A stretch of DNA of 64,000 nt from Nostoc calcicola FACHB-3891 (GTDB lineage: Bacteria > Cyanobacteriota > Cyanobacteriia > Cyanobacteriales > Nostocaceae). Position 1 is the first letter of the stretch. The number at the start of each line of letters is the position of its first letter. The stretch covers positions 1 to 64,000 of the forward strand of contig NZ_JACJRQ010000027.1 of assembly GCF_014697355.1 (NCBI RefSeq), read 5' to 3'. The notes under the pieces are model-generated. The model was not told where the DNA came from. It saw only the letters and a list, made by a program, of their open reading frames with translations, and did not search any database. Position numbers and translations under genes: made by a program. Shown in pieces: positions 1 to 8,753 of the stretch.

Positions 1-144
1 AGTCGTAGATATGGACAAGCTGGATACCCCAAACCCTCTGGTAAACAAGCGCTGTGGAGTCCTAGTTACTTCGTGTCTTCCGTTGGGGGTGCGCCACTTG
101 AAGTCCTTAAAATATACATCCAAAATCAAGAAAAGCCGTCCTAG
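1..144 (+). CDS. tnpA: IS200/IS605-family transposase TnpA, C-terminal fragment (cut by window edge)
   Basis: Frame 1 is open from base 1 to a TAG at 142-144 and encodes about 47 residues ending in a run that reads WSPSYFVSSVGGAPLEVLKI followed by YIQNQ. This is the conserved C-terminus of the small Y1 HUH single-strand transposases (TnpA) of the IS200/IS605 family, in which the last helix and the WSPSYF strand are highly conserved. The catalytic HUH and Tyr lie upstream, outside the window, so activity cannot be judged. The right-end hairpin expected for these elements follows within 10 bases, so the right half of the element seems intact. Confidence 0.8.
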   Translation, partial: SRRYGQAGYPKPSGKQALWSPSYFVSSVGGAPLEVLKIYIQNQEKPS

Positions 145-150
145 AACGAC

Positions 151-172
151 GGGGTTTTAAACCCAGTTTTTT
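151..172 (+). terminator. Hairpin plus T-run: IS200 right-end hairpin and/or terminator
   Basis: GGGTTT (152-157) and AAACCC (159-164) can pair, followed by six T residues at 167-172. It sits 7 bases after the transposase stop. The same structure would serve as the subterminal right-end hairpin bound by TnpA and as a rho-independent terminator; the sequence does not separate the two roles. Confidence 0.55.
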
Positions 173-224
173 GATAAATCGCGTCTCTACATGAGGGTTT
201 CGTGCTTATCTGAACTGTATTGAC

Positions 225-1322
225 TTAAATACTACTTAATTTGAGGGGAATATAGATATCTTGAGAATTAGGGTTCAGGTAGGGACGCTGCAAGTCAATG
301 GTATGGCGTGTAAAGTGCCGATCGATCGCCCTCATCCGTTCTTCCATCGCATTCTTGCCTTTGTGCCAAGCTTCCAACAAAGCATTAGCAACGATTTGAC
401 AGCGGTTCATACCAAAACTTTCTTGTGCGGCAAATTTTTGGGTTGGTTCTTCAGCTAAACCTAACCCTGGTGCTAAAAATTTGGTAAACAAGGGAATTTC
501 GGGCTGAAAATGAAATTGATTTTTTGGATAAATAGCCTGAAGGATGGTGCGGATTGCTGGATAGTTGTGGAGTTCAAAGTAGAGTATCCCCGAATCATAG
601 CGTCCGTATGCACAGGGATTGTGGAGAACCTGAAAGCTGAAAGGAATGGAAGTTGCATTCAATTGCAATGTTAGGCTATCCATCAGAGCGATCGCACCAG
701 ATGGCGTTAAATTAAAGTATATTCGCCCTGCTCCCAAATCACTGTCTGGATTACTTTGCTGTTCCTGTCCCACATTACTAACTGCCATGTAACAACCGTT
801 TTGCAGGCGATTTTTAGGCATCCAGATTGCTACCATATCACCCACTTTGGTAGATTTATTACTGGATTCTAAGTGACAGTCTGGCTCAATATAAAGTGTT
901 AAACCGCCTTTCGTCACCGCCATAGTACCATCAGGTTCTTGCCGCAGCACCTGCCATTTCGAGTCTAAGTAACCTACACCATGATTACTTTCGTGCAATT
1001 GTTTGTAGAAGTCCCAATCAATCTCGGAAACGGAACTATCTTCTAAATGATGCTTTGATGTGTGATTAATAGTATCAGTCTTGACTGCCAAAGTAGTTTG
1101 TAGGGAGCCATTGTAATAGATCCCATAGAGAAAATTTCGCAGTAGTAGAGCCAGATACTTTTGTTGTAAATCTGCCGGGGTTTGCTGAAATCTATCTGCT
1201 ACTTTAGTCGGCAGAGCAAAGGGTTGATAGCTGGGATGGTAAATACAAAAATTTGACTCAATCTGGATATTCCTAGCAATGTCCAACAGAGAAGTTAGCG
1301 GTTGATTGGCAGAATATAGCAT
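225..1322 (-). CDS. HopA1-like protein (class V lanthipeptide lyase-type family)
   Basis: A 365-residue soluble protein. Its layout (variable N-terminus, then a core including FNLTPSGAIALMDSLTLQLN and a C-terminal part with EESFGMNRC-like sequence and a closing IYIPL segment) resembles the cyanobacterial proteins annotated as T3SS effector HopA1 family. HopA1-domain proteins act as lyase/cyclase partners in class V lanthipeptide biosynthesis, working with an aminoglycoside-phosphotransferase-like kinase. Such a kinase is the next gene upstream on the same strand (1789-3027), which supports a functional pair. No precursor peptide gene is evident nearby. Family assignment is by recognition of overall pattern, not by catalytic residues; an unrelated HopA1-like role is possible. 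Confidence 0.6.
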   Translation of the reverse strand: MLYSANQPLTSLLDIARNIQIESNFCIYHPSYQPFALPTKVADRFQQTPADLQQKYLALLLRNFLYGIYYNGSLQTTLAVKTDTINHTSKHHLEDSSVSEIDWDFYKQLHESNHGVGYLDSKWQVLRQEPDGTMAVTKGGLTLYIEPDCHLESSNKSTKVGDMVAIWMPKNRLQNGCYMAVSNVGQEQQSNPDSDLGAGRIYFNLTPSGAIALMDSLTLQLNATSIPFSFQVLHNPCAYGRYDSGILYFELHNYPAIRTILQAIYPKNQFHFQPEIPLFTKFLAPGLGLAEEPTQKFAAQESFGMNRCQIVANALLEAWHKGKNAMEERMRAIDRHFTRHTIDLQRPYLNPNSQDIYIPLKLSSI

Positions 1323-1788
1323 TAATCCATTTAGAACTCAAATAAAGAAAATTCAAAATCATAAAACAGGAGTCAGAATTCAGAATTCAGAATTCAGAAT
1401 TCAGAATTCATGAAGAAACTGACATTTTTATTCTTGTTTATAAAACTACTATGGGGCAAAATACTTTGATATTTATCATAGGGTAAATAATATGCAGAAA
1501 ATTTTAAAATTTCGTAAAAGTTCAATATCCAAAATTCAAAATTGAGAATTCAAAATTCAGAACAAATACAGAATGATTACTATACTCATTGGTTGAACTT
1601 TTCCTGATTCTTTAATTATTCTGACTCCTGAATTCTGAATTCTGATTCTTGTTCTAAGTAAGTCGGTGCAATAAAACCAAACTGTGTAAACAAAAGTAAA
1701 TAAGGCTCAAACTCTTTCTCCCCCTGCTCCCTGCCCCCTGCTTTACTCCAACAATAATTATTTACGCCGACTTACTTACCCCCTACCA
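1323..1788. repeat. Intergenic short tandem repeats (CAGAATT heptamer)
   Basis: No gene seen. A CAGAATT heptamer is repeated in tandem about five times at roughly 1374-1410, and degenerate or complementary versions (AAAATTCAAAATT, CTGAATTCTGAATTCTGA) recur at 1516-1560 and 1621-1650. Such short tandemly repeated repetitive sequences are typical of Nostocales spacers. They could form a long imperfect hairpin in a transcript joining the two flanking minus-strand genes. Confidence 0.7.
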
Positions 1789-3027
1789 TTAACAACCACG
1801 AAGCCGAGTTTTTTCGTAATAAATGCGAAGTAACTGCTGCTCCTTTTGAGGCTGAGGAAGTTTATGGATTTTGGCCACAGGGTTGACAATTTCTGATTCT
1901 GAGATCCCGAAAATAGTCAGCACAGCTTGCTCCGGCATAGTGAGTAAACTTTTAGCTACTTGCAGCATACAGATATCAGCATTGCTAAAGTATTTCCGGC
2001 AGGTAATCATATCCTGAATTTGATGAATTAGTGCCAGTCCAGCAAATTGGATAACCCGCGAAATAAAGTCACTACGGTATTCCAAAATCATCGGAAAAGC
2101 ATTGAGATAAGACCTGATGAGGGCAATAATTGAAGGCTGTAAAATCTCTAACGGTATCAACGCCAGATGTAGAGATTCTTCTAACTCAATGGTAGGATCT
2201 ACTACCAGGCTTTTGAGCCAAATTTCTAAATAGCTTGCTAGTAAAGTTCCTAAATCAAAAGCTGGATCTCCCCAACTGCAAGCTTCCCAATCAATTAGTC
2301 GCACTAGGCAATTGTCTAGTTGCTGCCAGCGAGAATGAACTAAAATGTTGTTTAACTTCAAGTCGTTATGAGTTAGGCAGCAAGGATTCCAGTCATATGC
2401 CAAATCTGCGATCGCAGATTCCAAACTCTCGTACTGTTGATAAAGAACATAAAATTTCAACGCATCGGTGGGAACAGTACCAAAAATCTCTGGACTAATT
2501 GACGCTATCCCTTGGGCTGGATTGTAAAAACCATAGCGAAACTCTCCTTGGGGAGCAGTTGCCATAAAATCCCTATATTCTCGACGTTGGAAGGTTGCAC
2601 GATGTAGTCCTGCCAAAGTAGTGCCGATCGCATAGGCAATTTCTGGTGGAAAAATTTCATTATTGTGGTATAATGTCCCAAGTTCCAGGTAATCACTCAA
2701 GTAGTTGCGGACAAGAATAGAATTTTCTTCGTCAAAATGCACTACCAATGGTGCCATCGCCGAAATATTGCCGAAAACTGGAAACTGCTGGAGCAATTGG
2801 TGAAATAGCCACTCTTTAAATAACTCATGGGGCAGGCCTTCACTGTTAATCTTACGTTCTTGTTTAACGAGCAGTTTACGATTATCAGCTAGAGTTACGA
2901 GTAAATTGAAATTTTTGTTGCTACTCCCCGGCAAGTCAGATTCATTCGATCTGCCACCTTCTGAGTTATACAGACCTACATCTTGCAGATACTGGATAAC
3001 GTTGTGAGAAGACAGTGATAATACCAT
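1789..3027 (-). CDS. Aminoglycoside-phosphotransferase-like kinase (APH/ChoK fold), possible lanthipeptide kinase
   Basis: A 412-residue protein-kinase-fold phosphotransferase. The catalytic loop THNDLKLNN (residues 219-227) matches the HxDxxxxN Brenner motif, with D222 as catalytic base and N227 as metal ligand; LIDWEACSWGDPAFDLG (from about residue 244) supplies the metal-binding D246 of the DFG-equivalent. The ATG at 3027 has AGGAA upstream at good spacing. The HopA1-like gene follows 466 bases downstream on the same strand. In class V lanthipeptide clusters such a kinase phosphorylates Ser/Thr before elimination by the HopA1 partner. Small-molecule substrates (choline, homoserine, aminoglycoside) remain possible because the fold alone does not set specificity. 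Confidence 0.7.
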   Translation of the reverse strand: MVLSLSSHNVIQYLQDVGLYNSEGGRSNESDLPGSSNKNFNLLVTLADNRKLLVKQERKINSEGLPHELFKEWLFHQLLQQFPVFGNISAMAPLVVHFDEENSILVRNYLSDYLELGTLYHNNEIFPPEIAYAIGTTLAGLHRATFQRREYRDFMATAPQGEFRYGFYNPAQGIASISPEIFGTVPTDALKFYVLYQQYESLESAIADLAYDWNPCCLTHNDLKLNNILVHSRWQQLDNCLVRLIDWEACSWGDPAFDLGTLLASYLEIWLKSLVVDPTIELEESLHLALIPLEILQPSIIALIRSYLNAFPMILEYRSDFISRVIQFAGLALIHQIQDMITCRKYFSNADICMLQVAKSLLTMPEQAVLTIFGISESEIVNPVAKIHKLPQPQKEQQLLRIYYEKTRLRGC

Positions 3028-3856
3028 GTATTATTTCCTACTTCGTAAATTACCGTAAATTTATCCGTGTCAGAATTTCCTTAGCTTTAGCAGTGTTGGG
3101 TAGATAGTAACTAGTGTGCGAATAAGAATAAAGATTTGTACAATCTACTAATATCGCATATTTCCGATTAAAACCTGCCAAAATGGCACCAAGCTCTTTA
3201 TAATTGCTTTAAAATTGCCTCCATGACTCCGTGACATCTTTACACTTGCTCAGCATAGTTACTTAGATACATCTAGAGTAAGTTTCGTGGTAGAGCCTTT
3301 TGATAAGAGGCAGGGGGCAGGGGGCAGGGGGCAGGGGAGAAGGTACAAACCTTGCCCCTTGTGGGCAAAACAGCCCTGCTCCTTTTTTTCTCCCTTGGTT
3401 GAAGCCCCACCTGCAAGTGGCGCGCTTTTTCTCCCCTGCTTTTTCACGTAAGTAGCTCTGTCTCGCTTGTTTGTAGCGGATTAGCATCCCCAGCAAAAAA
3501 CTGATTGGCGGCAGATGTTGTAAGTAGTCATCCTGAAAGCAGCGAAGAATTTCAGCAATTCTTCGGGGTACGAAGCATGACTTTCAACGTTATTATTTTT
3601 ATTTATCATCACAAAGCCAAAAAAACCGGAAATTTTGATCGGTTGGTAATTATTTTTTGCTTAAATTTTCATAATTGATACGTGAAAGCCTTGTTGGCAG
3701 GTCATTTATGTGACGTGCAGACTTTCAGCTATATAAACTCAGGCTACATGAGTGCTTCTTATGGGAGTACTAACTTGAAAAAGGGAGTGTTGGCATTTGA
3801 AATAATCTTGCTCAAAAGCGGGAAAGCTATGGTTATTCCCTAGTGGGGAAATTTCC
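3028..3856. other. Long intergenic region with CAGGGGG tandem repeat
   Basis: No convincing gene. At 3307-3336 the heptamer CAGGGGG is tandemly repeated about four times, again a Nostocales-type short repeat; the open frames covering it are low-complexity and are not credible proteins. The rest (3040-3300 and 3500-3856) is AT-rich and may hold promoters for the divergent kinase (minus) and secreted-protein (plus) genes, but I could not place a convincing -35/-10 pair. Confidence 0.6.
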
Positions 3857-4489
3857 ATGAAAATCCTGAATAGGAAAATGCTTAAGAAATCTCTGCTTAA
3901 CTTTTTAATTTTGCCTTTTTCTGTAGTGCCCTGGCTGTGGGCGGGAACGCTTCTTGATTCCCAAGTTAATGCTTTACCAGGGCAAAGTACAGAAGAAGTA
4001 GGCACCTGGATTAAAGCACATCCCACACTCCGCCCCAGAAATGGGGAGCAATTGTTTGTGCAAAAGACTGATACAGCTGCTCAACGATTCACTTTTCAAG
4101 CGTCGGTATTGCCTCCTGGTAGGGTGGAATTTTCCAAAGACCGTGGCAGAATTCGCAGTGAACGCATTGCTATGTATGATGCCATTAACGGCATGACATT
4201 TGACCGCCTGCAAGAATCGTTGCGGGTGATTTACGGCTTAGAGATTTATCAAGATTACGATCGCGCCGAAGTCGTGTACCAATATCCCAACCAAAAGGCC
4301 GTTAACTCTGCACGTCTTGCCAAAACTCCGATTCGGGAAGCTTTAAAAGGAGAATTACGAGTAGGCTCACGCTATGTATATTGGGTGGAAATCGCCCAAC
4401 CCAAAACCGGCAAAGCTTTTACCGGCCAAATGACGATTTTGCTCAAAACAGACCTAGACAAATTGGAAAGTGAACTGCAAATTCGGTAA
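3857..4489 (+). CDS. Conserved hypothetical secreted/periplasmic protein
   Basis: 210 residues starting MKILNRKMLKKSLLNF. The basic N-terminus, the hydrophobic stretch LILPFSVVPWLWAGTLL and a small-residue site near VNALPG suggest a Sec signal peptide or single N-terminal anchor. The mature part is soluble and polar, with a Tyr-rich section (VIYGLEIYQDYDRAEVVYQY) and a C-terminal segment resembling a beta sandwich (GSRYVYWVEIAQPKTGKAFTG...). I do not recognise a named domain. An alternative start is the Met at codon 8 (MLKKS), which keeps the signal intact. Flanked by tandem-repeat spacers and a convergent small gene. Confidence 0.75.
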   Translation: MKILNRKMLKKSLLNFLILPFSVVPWLWAGTLLDSQVNALPGQSTEEVGTWIKAHPTLRPRNGEQLFVQKTDTAAQRFTFQASVLPPGRVEFSKDRGRIRSERIAMYDAINGMTFDRLQESLRVIYGLEIYQDYDRAEVVYQYPNQKAVNSARLAKTPIREALKGELRVGSRYVYWVEIAQPKTGKAFTGQMTILLKTDLDKLESELQIR

Positions 4490-4494
4490 TGAGC

Positions 4495-4628
4495 ATTGGG
4501 TATGGGGCATGGGGCATTGGGCATTGGGCATTGGTTATTCTTTCTCCCCCTGCTCCCCCTGCTCCCCCTGCTCCCCCTGCTCCCTCATCCCCCTCATCCC
4601 CCTCATCCCTCCACTCCCCACTCCCTTC
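4495..4628. repeat. Tandem heptamer/octamer repeats (GGGCATT and CTCCCCCTG types)
   Basis: GGGCATTGGGCATTGGGCATT at about 4510-4533 is followed by CTCCCCCTG repeated four times (about 4545-4585) and CTCATCCCC repeated three times (about 4585-4612). The open frames across this stretch are proline-leucine low-complexity artefacts. The C-rich block lies between convergent genes and overlaps no credible coding sequence. Confidence 0.8.
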
Positions 4629-4629
4629 T

Positions 4630-4998
4630 CTACAGTTTCTCCAAGCCCACAGAAGCTAAGGTTTGCCATCTACCCGAAAAGATACTTTCAGCTCCTAAGG
4701 AAATTCGCAGCAAATCTTCTTTCAATAGCGGCGGCCAATCAATGCCGGCTTTACGCCCTGCGGCAAATAGCTGTTGCGCCTTGATGCTTAACTGATAAAG
4801 CGCCAAAACTAGTTCTCGGTCTAGGGTGGGAGCATCTTTGAGGGCTTCAAATACCACTTTCAATGCCAACAAAATTGAGGTAATCTGACCAGGTACTGGC
4901 GGTTTCCCATATTTCATACGCTCTAACAGCGCATCTGGGTAATCCTGGGTTGTGATTGTCTGATCTATCAGGAGTTTCCGAGCTGTTTCGTAATTCAT
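4630..4998 (-). CDS. Conserved cyanobacterial small protein of unknown function
   Basis: 122 residues, MNYETARKLLIDQ..., mostly predicted helical, soluble, with no signal peptide. The pattern (ARMKYGKPPVPGQ-like loop, ILLALKVVFEALKDAP, GRKAGIDWPPLLKEDLLRI) looks familiar from a family widespread in cyanobacteria that has sometimes been auto-named dethiobiotin synthetase. The sequence has no P-loop, so that name is not supported. Convergent with the secreted protein at 3857-4489. I cannot assign a function. Confidence 0.7.
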   Translation of the reverse strand: MNYETARKLLIDQTITTQDYPDALLERMKYGKPPVPGQITSILLALKVVFEALKDAPTLDRELVLALYQLSIKAQQLFAAGRKAGIDWPPLLKEDLLRISLGAESIFSGRWQTLASVGLEKL

Positions 4999-5206
4999 GT
5001 AACAAGCTTACCGTACATTTTGATTGAGCAGTAATACTTAATTAAAATGTCATAAAACTGGCTTATGGTTATTTATAGCAATCTCATTTGATTTGTGAAA
5101 AGATAGGCGTGGGAAAATTATGGGGAATTGGCGATGCTCTGGATTAACCAGATAGACCGAGTATAATAGCTTTGAAAAATACACGTTTTTGCAAATTACA
5201 ACCAAA

Positions 5207-5443
5207 ATGATATCACCGAATTTACTAGAAATTGAGCGCTCCATCCGTGCCTTGTCTGTGGAAGAACAACTTTGGCTACTGGAAAGTATTGCTCGTGAAA
5301 TCCGAGAAAGAGAGTATACAAAAGATAAATTTGACGATGCTAAATCTCCGCCAGAAAAACTAGTAGAAATAGCTAGTGAGTCAACAGTCCCAATAAAATT
5401 TTCTGTGAACAATGATGAGTTTGCTAGTTCTGAAATTCTCTGA
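5207..5443 (+). CDS. Orphan antitoxin-like small protein
   Basis: 78 residues from ATG 5207 (a TTG 18 bases upstream is in frame but less likely). The N-terminus MISPNLLEIERSIRALSVEE followed by QLWLLESIAREIRE is the cyanobacterial version of a helical domain found in small type II antitoxins, where it binds DNA as a dimer and is followed by a disordered toxin-binding tail. Here the tail (residues about 40-78) is polar and acidic as expected. No PIN, RelE or MazF-type toxin gene follows: the next 660 bases are non-coding. It may be an orphan, act in trans, or be a decayed module. Confidence 0.5.
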   Translation: MISPNLLEIERSIRALSVEEQLWLLESIAREIREREYTKDKFDDAKSPPEKLVEIASESTVPIKFSVNNDEFASSEIL

Positions 5444-6110
5444 AATATATCAGAGTAAAGATTATGAATTTACCAAAATTAAAAAGTCAAATATACAAAT
5501 TATGGTAGAGCGATCGCTGACAATTGCTCAGTGCAAATCGCCCTATTTTCTATTTCTTATGTGAGCTAATCACATGACGAATTGTCTTAGTTGCAACTAT
5601 TGGTTTTCTAAGACTCTGTAATTTGCCTTTTCAAAGAAATATTGACATTGCACATAGTTAGCACAATTCTAAAGCTAAAAGTTGCGATCGCTTCAGTTTG
5701 GACGGGTAGGCGATCGCCAAATCATTATTACGAATACACTTAATTTAAAATTTATGCTAAATATTTAATATTTTGTTACATTTTTACTGTATTTGACAGT
5801 AGTATAGTAGCTAATAAATAAGTACTATAGATAACCTTCTGAATCTAAATCTTTTTGAGTGATTTTTCTTGTAAATGACTTTACTATATAACCCGATTAT
5901 GGTATATGAGTAGGGTAAATACGCTCCTATAATGTCGCTAATTTAGAAGTCAATAGGGACGATCTCGCAAAAACAAATTTTCTAACGTGCCTATTAAATT
6001 GTTTGAAGTTATGTAGCCTTTTGACTACGGCCTATCAACCACTGCGGTAAACTATGCGTTGATTATGATTCTTTCGCAGAGAAGAACACTCGAAAGGAGC
6101 CGTTTTTTCA
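5444..6110. promoter_or_regulatory. Long psaC upstream region
   Basis: No gene seen in 667 bases. It carries several GCGATCGC-type HIP1 sites and an AT-rich stretch. A possible sigma-70-type element is TTGACA at 5793-5798 with TAAATA at 5815-5820 (16-base spacing). That would imply an approximately 290-base psaC leader, which is long, so the true promoter could instead lie nearer the gene. GAAAGGAG at about 6092-6099 is a good ribosome-binding site for psaC. Confidence 0.35.
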
Positions 6111-6356
6111 ATGTCTCATACCGTAAAAATCTACGATACCTGCATTGGCTGCACCCAATGCGTCCGCGCTTGCCCCACAGACGTACTGGAGATGGTTCCT
6201 TGGGATGGCTGCAAAGCTGCTCAAATTGCCTCTTCACCTCGTACAGAAGACTGTGTTGGCTGTAAGCGTTGCGAAACTGCCTGCCCCACCGACTTTTTGA
6301 GCATCCGGGTTTACCTGGGCGCTGAAACAACTCGCAGTATGGGTCTGGCTTACTAA
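6111..6356 (+). CDS. psaC: Photosystem I iron-sulfur subunit VII (PsaC)
   Basis: 81 residues, the exact usual length of PsaC. Two CxxCxxCxxxCP ferredoxin motifs are present (CIGCTQCVRACP and CVGCKRCETACP); they bind the terminal 4Fe-4S clusters FA and FB that pass electrons from P700/FX to ferredoxin on the cytoplasmic side of the thylakoid. The sequence MSHTVKIYDTCIGCTQCVRA and the C-terminal SMGLAY are near-invariant in cyanobacteria and plastids. The strong upstream GAAAGGAG fits high expression. A 12-bp perfect hairpin follows the gene, suggesting a monocistronic, stabilised mRNA. glmS lies 360 bases downstream. Confidence 0.98.
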   Translation: MSHTVKIYDTCIGCTQCVRACPTDVLEMVPWDGCKAAQIASSPRTEDCVGCKRCETACPTDFLSIRVYLGAETTRSMGLAY

Positions 6357-6376
6357 AAAGCTCGTGCCGAGTCACC

Positions 6377-6411
6377 GAACTTTGAGCGTCGGAACCTGGC
6401 GCTCAAAGTTC
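6377..6411 (+). terminator. Strong hairpin downstream of psaC
   Basis: GAACTTTGAGCG (6377-6388) and CGCTCAAAGTTC (6400-6411) form a perfect 12-bp stem with an 11-base loop, 20 bases after the psaC stop. No T-run follows, so it may act as a 3' mRNA-stabilising structure or a factor-dependent stop rather than a classical rho-independent terminator. Confidence 0.65.
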
Positions 6412-6716
6412 TCGCTGAGTCCCTAGTGCTGAGATAGAAACAAGTAAATTGAAAAAACAATTTCTTGATTCTTCACTCAGGACTTGGAACTCAGCACTCA
6501 AAAATTTCACAAAATCGACGGAATTCGCCATCCAACGGAAGTGGTGGGTGAATTTAGGATGCTCCCGCTACACTGCCTAGCTGTTAGCGCTGAGACTTGT
6601 CACAACAATACTAGTGGTAAAGGGAGCAAATAGCCCCCTTTTTTCTTTGCAAAACACCCAATTTGTGGTAACAACTATACTGGATTTAATGATCCTCAAA
6701 AAAAGTGGTGTGAGCA

Positions 6717-8600
6717 ATGTGCGGAATCGTTGGATATATAGGCACTCAAGCGGCGACAGACATTTTACTGGCTGGGCTGGAAAAACTAGAGTACAGGGGC
6801 TATGATTCCGCTGGAATCGCCACTGTTTGGGAAGGTGAGGTTAATTGTGTGCGGGCCAAGGGCAAACTGCATAACCTACGTTCTAAACTCGAACAAATAG
6901 AAACCCCTGCCCAAATTGGTATTGGTCACACTCGCTGGGCGACTCATGGTAAACCAGAAGAATACAACGCCCATCCCCACATGGATAACGCGATGCGAGT
7001 GGCGGTGGTGCAAAATGGCATTATCGAAAATTACCGCGAGTTACGCGAAGAACTCAAAGCCAAAGGACACGTTTTTCGTTCTGAAACCGATACCGAAGTT
7101 ATCCCCCACCTCATCGCCGAACTTCTAAAGAACTTTTCCCCCTCATCTCCCTCATCTCCTTTGTTAGAGGCAATTCGTCAAGCTGTTAACCACCTACAAG
7201 GAGCATTTGCACTTGCAGTGGTTTGTGCTGATTATCCTGATGAATTGATTGTTGTTCGCCAACAAGCACCCTTGGTGATTGGTTTTGGGCAAGGCGAGTT
7301 CTTTTGTGCTTCCGACACGCCAGCGATCGTTGCTTACACCCGTGCAGTGCTACCTTTGGAAAATGGCGAAATTGCCCGTCTAACACCATTGGGCGTTGAG
7401 ATTTATAATTTTGCTGGGGACAGGCTCAAAAAACAACCCCGACTACTCAACTTGAATCCCACGATGGTAGAAAAACAGGGATTCAAACACTTCATGCTCA
7501 AGGAAATTCATGAGCAACCGGGAGTAGTGAGAGCTAGTTTAGAAGCTTATTTTAATAATGTAGAAGAAAATGTGCGATCGCCAATCAATCTCGGTTTACC
7601 TGAAGATTTATATACAGATTTAGAACAAATCCATATTGTCGCTTGCGGTACAAGTTGGCACGCTGCATTAATCGGCAAATATTTAATCGAACAATTAGCA
7701 GGAATTTCCACACAAGTACATTACGCTTCTGAGTATCGTTATGCACCATCACCGCTGACATCCAATACTTTGATTATTGGCGTTACTCAATCAGGGGAAA
7801 CTGCTGATACCCTAGCAGCTTTGGCGATGGAAAAAGAACGCCGCCAGAGAAAAGAAGCCAAATATGAAGCACGATTTTTAGGTATTACGAATCGTCCAGA
7901 AAGCAGCCTTGGTCATCTGGTGCCACATATCATTAGTACCTTAGCGGGAATTGAAATTGGGGTAGCGGCGACAAAAACTTTTACTGCTCAACTGATGGCG
8001 TTTTATGCATTAGCATTAGATTTAGCAGCTCATCATCAGACAGTTGACAAAGAAACTTTAGATAAAATTATTAATGGCTTGCGACAAATTCCTAAAGACA
8101 TTGAGTCAACATTAGAAAGTCAGGAACGTTTAAGCGAACAGCTAGCACATGAATTTGCCGAAACCCAAGATTTCATTTTTGTAGGAAGAGGAATTAACTT
8201 TCCCATAGCTTTAGAAGGGGCGTTGAAATTAAAAGAAATCAGCTATATTCACGCCGAAGGATATCCAGCTGGAGAGATGAAACACGGTCCCATCGCGCTT
8301 TTAGATGCGAAAGTGCCAGTGGTGGCGATCGCAGTTCCTGGTAGTGTGTATGAAAAGGTTATTTCCAATGCCCAAGAAGCTAAAGCTAGAGACTCTCGCT
8401 TAATCGGCGTGACTCCCGTCAACGATGGCGAAGCTGCGGAAATCTTTAACGATTTGCTCCCTGTTTCCGATGTGGAAGAATTGCTTTCTCCCCTCCTCAC
8501 AGTTGTACCTTTGCAATTATTGGCTTATCACATTGCAGCCCGTCGCGGTTTGGATGTCGATCAGCCAAGGAATTTAGCCAAAAGTGTTACTGTCGAATAA
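6717..8600 (+). CDS. glmS: Glutamine-fructose-6-phosphate aminotransferase (isomerizing)
   Basis: 627 residues, normal for the family (about 610). It makes glucosamine-6-phosphate from fructose-6-phosphate and glutamine, the first step toward UDP-GlcNAc, peptidoglycan and LPS. The N-terminal class II glutaminase begins MCGIVGYIG with nucleophile Cys2; RWATHG and NGIIENY are glutaminase motifs. Two SIS sugar-isomerase domains follow (about 300-430, with GTSWHAALIGKY and TQSGETADT, and about 470-610), ending in the family-typical DQPRNLAKSVTVE. The conserved 3' end of glmS is the classical Tn7 attTn7 recognition sequence for TnsD, and a CAST is inserted 25 bases after this stop codon, leaving the gene intact. 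Confidence 0.97.
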   Translation: MCGIVGYIGTQAATDILLAGLEKLEYRGYDSAGIATVWEGEVNCVRAKGKLHNLRSKLEQIETPAQIGIGHTRWATHGKPEEYNAHPHMDNAMRVAVVQNGIIENYRELREELKAKGHVFRSETDTEVIPHLIAELLKNFSPSSPSSPLLEAIRQAVNHLQGAFALAVVCADYPDELIVVRQQAPLVIGFGQGEFFCASDTPAIVAYTRAVLPLENGEIARLTPLGVEIYNFAGDRLKKQPRLLNLNPTMVEKQGFKHFMLKEIHEQPGVVRASLEAYFNNVEENVRSPINLGLPEDLYTDLEQIHIVACGTSWHAALIGKYLIEQLAGISTQVHYASEYRYAPSPLTSNTLIIGVTQSGETADTLAALAMEKERRQRKEAKYEARFLGITNRPESSLGHLVPHIISTLAGIEIGVAATKTFTAQLMAFYALALDLAAHHQTVDKETLDKIINGLRQIPKDIESTLESQERLSEQLAHEFAETQDFIFVGRGINFPIALEGALKLKEISYIHAEGYPAGEMKHGPIALLDAKVPVVAIAVPGSVYEKVISNAQEAKARDSRLIGVTPVNDGEAAEIFNDLLPVSDVEELLSPLLTVVPLQLLAYHIAARRGLDVDQPRNLAKSVTVE

Positions 8601-8625
8601 TTTATACTACTAAAGCAGTAATTGT
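8601..8625 (+). other. attTn7-type insertion site with left copy of 5-bp target duplication
   Basis: Between the glmS stop (8598-8600) and the transposon end (8626) lie 25 bases, of which the last five, ATTGT (8621-8625), are repeated exactly at 42563-42567 beyond the right end. Tn7 also inserts about 25 bp after glmS and makes 5-bp duplications, so position and duplication both match TnsD-directed insertion. Confidence 0.9.
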
Positions 8626-8692
8626 TGTGGAGGAATAATTCGGTTGAACAATAAATAATTCGATTCAACAATTTATAAAACGATTGAACAAT
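8626..8692 (+). repeat. CAST left end with three TnsB-type binding sites
   Basis: After the terminal inverted repeat, three 16-bp direct repeats are spaced exactly 20 bp apart: AATTCGGTTGAACAAT (8637-8652), AATTCGATTCAACAAT (8657-8672) and AAAACGATTGAACAAT (8677-8692). Regular arrays of this kind are the binding sites of TnsB in Tn7-like elements. Confidence 0.88.
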
Positions 8693-8753
8693 AGCCTCTA
8701 AGGGAGTATGATTGTACCAAGTAAAGGTGCGATCGCTTCTAGAGGTTATTTTT

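Noticed and set aside
3259..3496. Overlapping minus-strand frames over the CAGGGGG repeat
   Set aside because: Low-complexity translations of a tandem repeat, without start signals.
5444..5760. Clustered GCGATCGC sites as regulatory elements
   Set aside because: HIP1 octamers are abundant throughout cyanobacterial genomes and occur in genes here too, so they are not evidence of a specific operator.
8601..8625. tRNA gene as the insertion target
   Set aside because: No tRNA-like cloverleaf is present; the element sits behind glmS.
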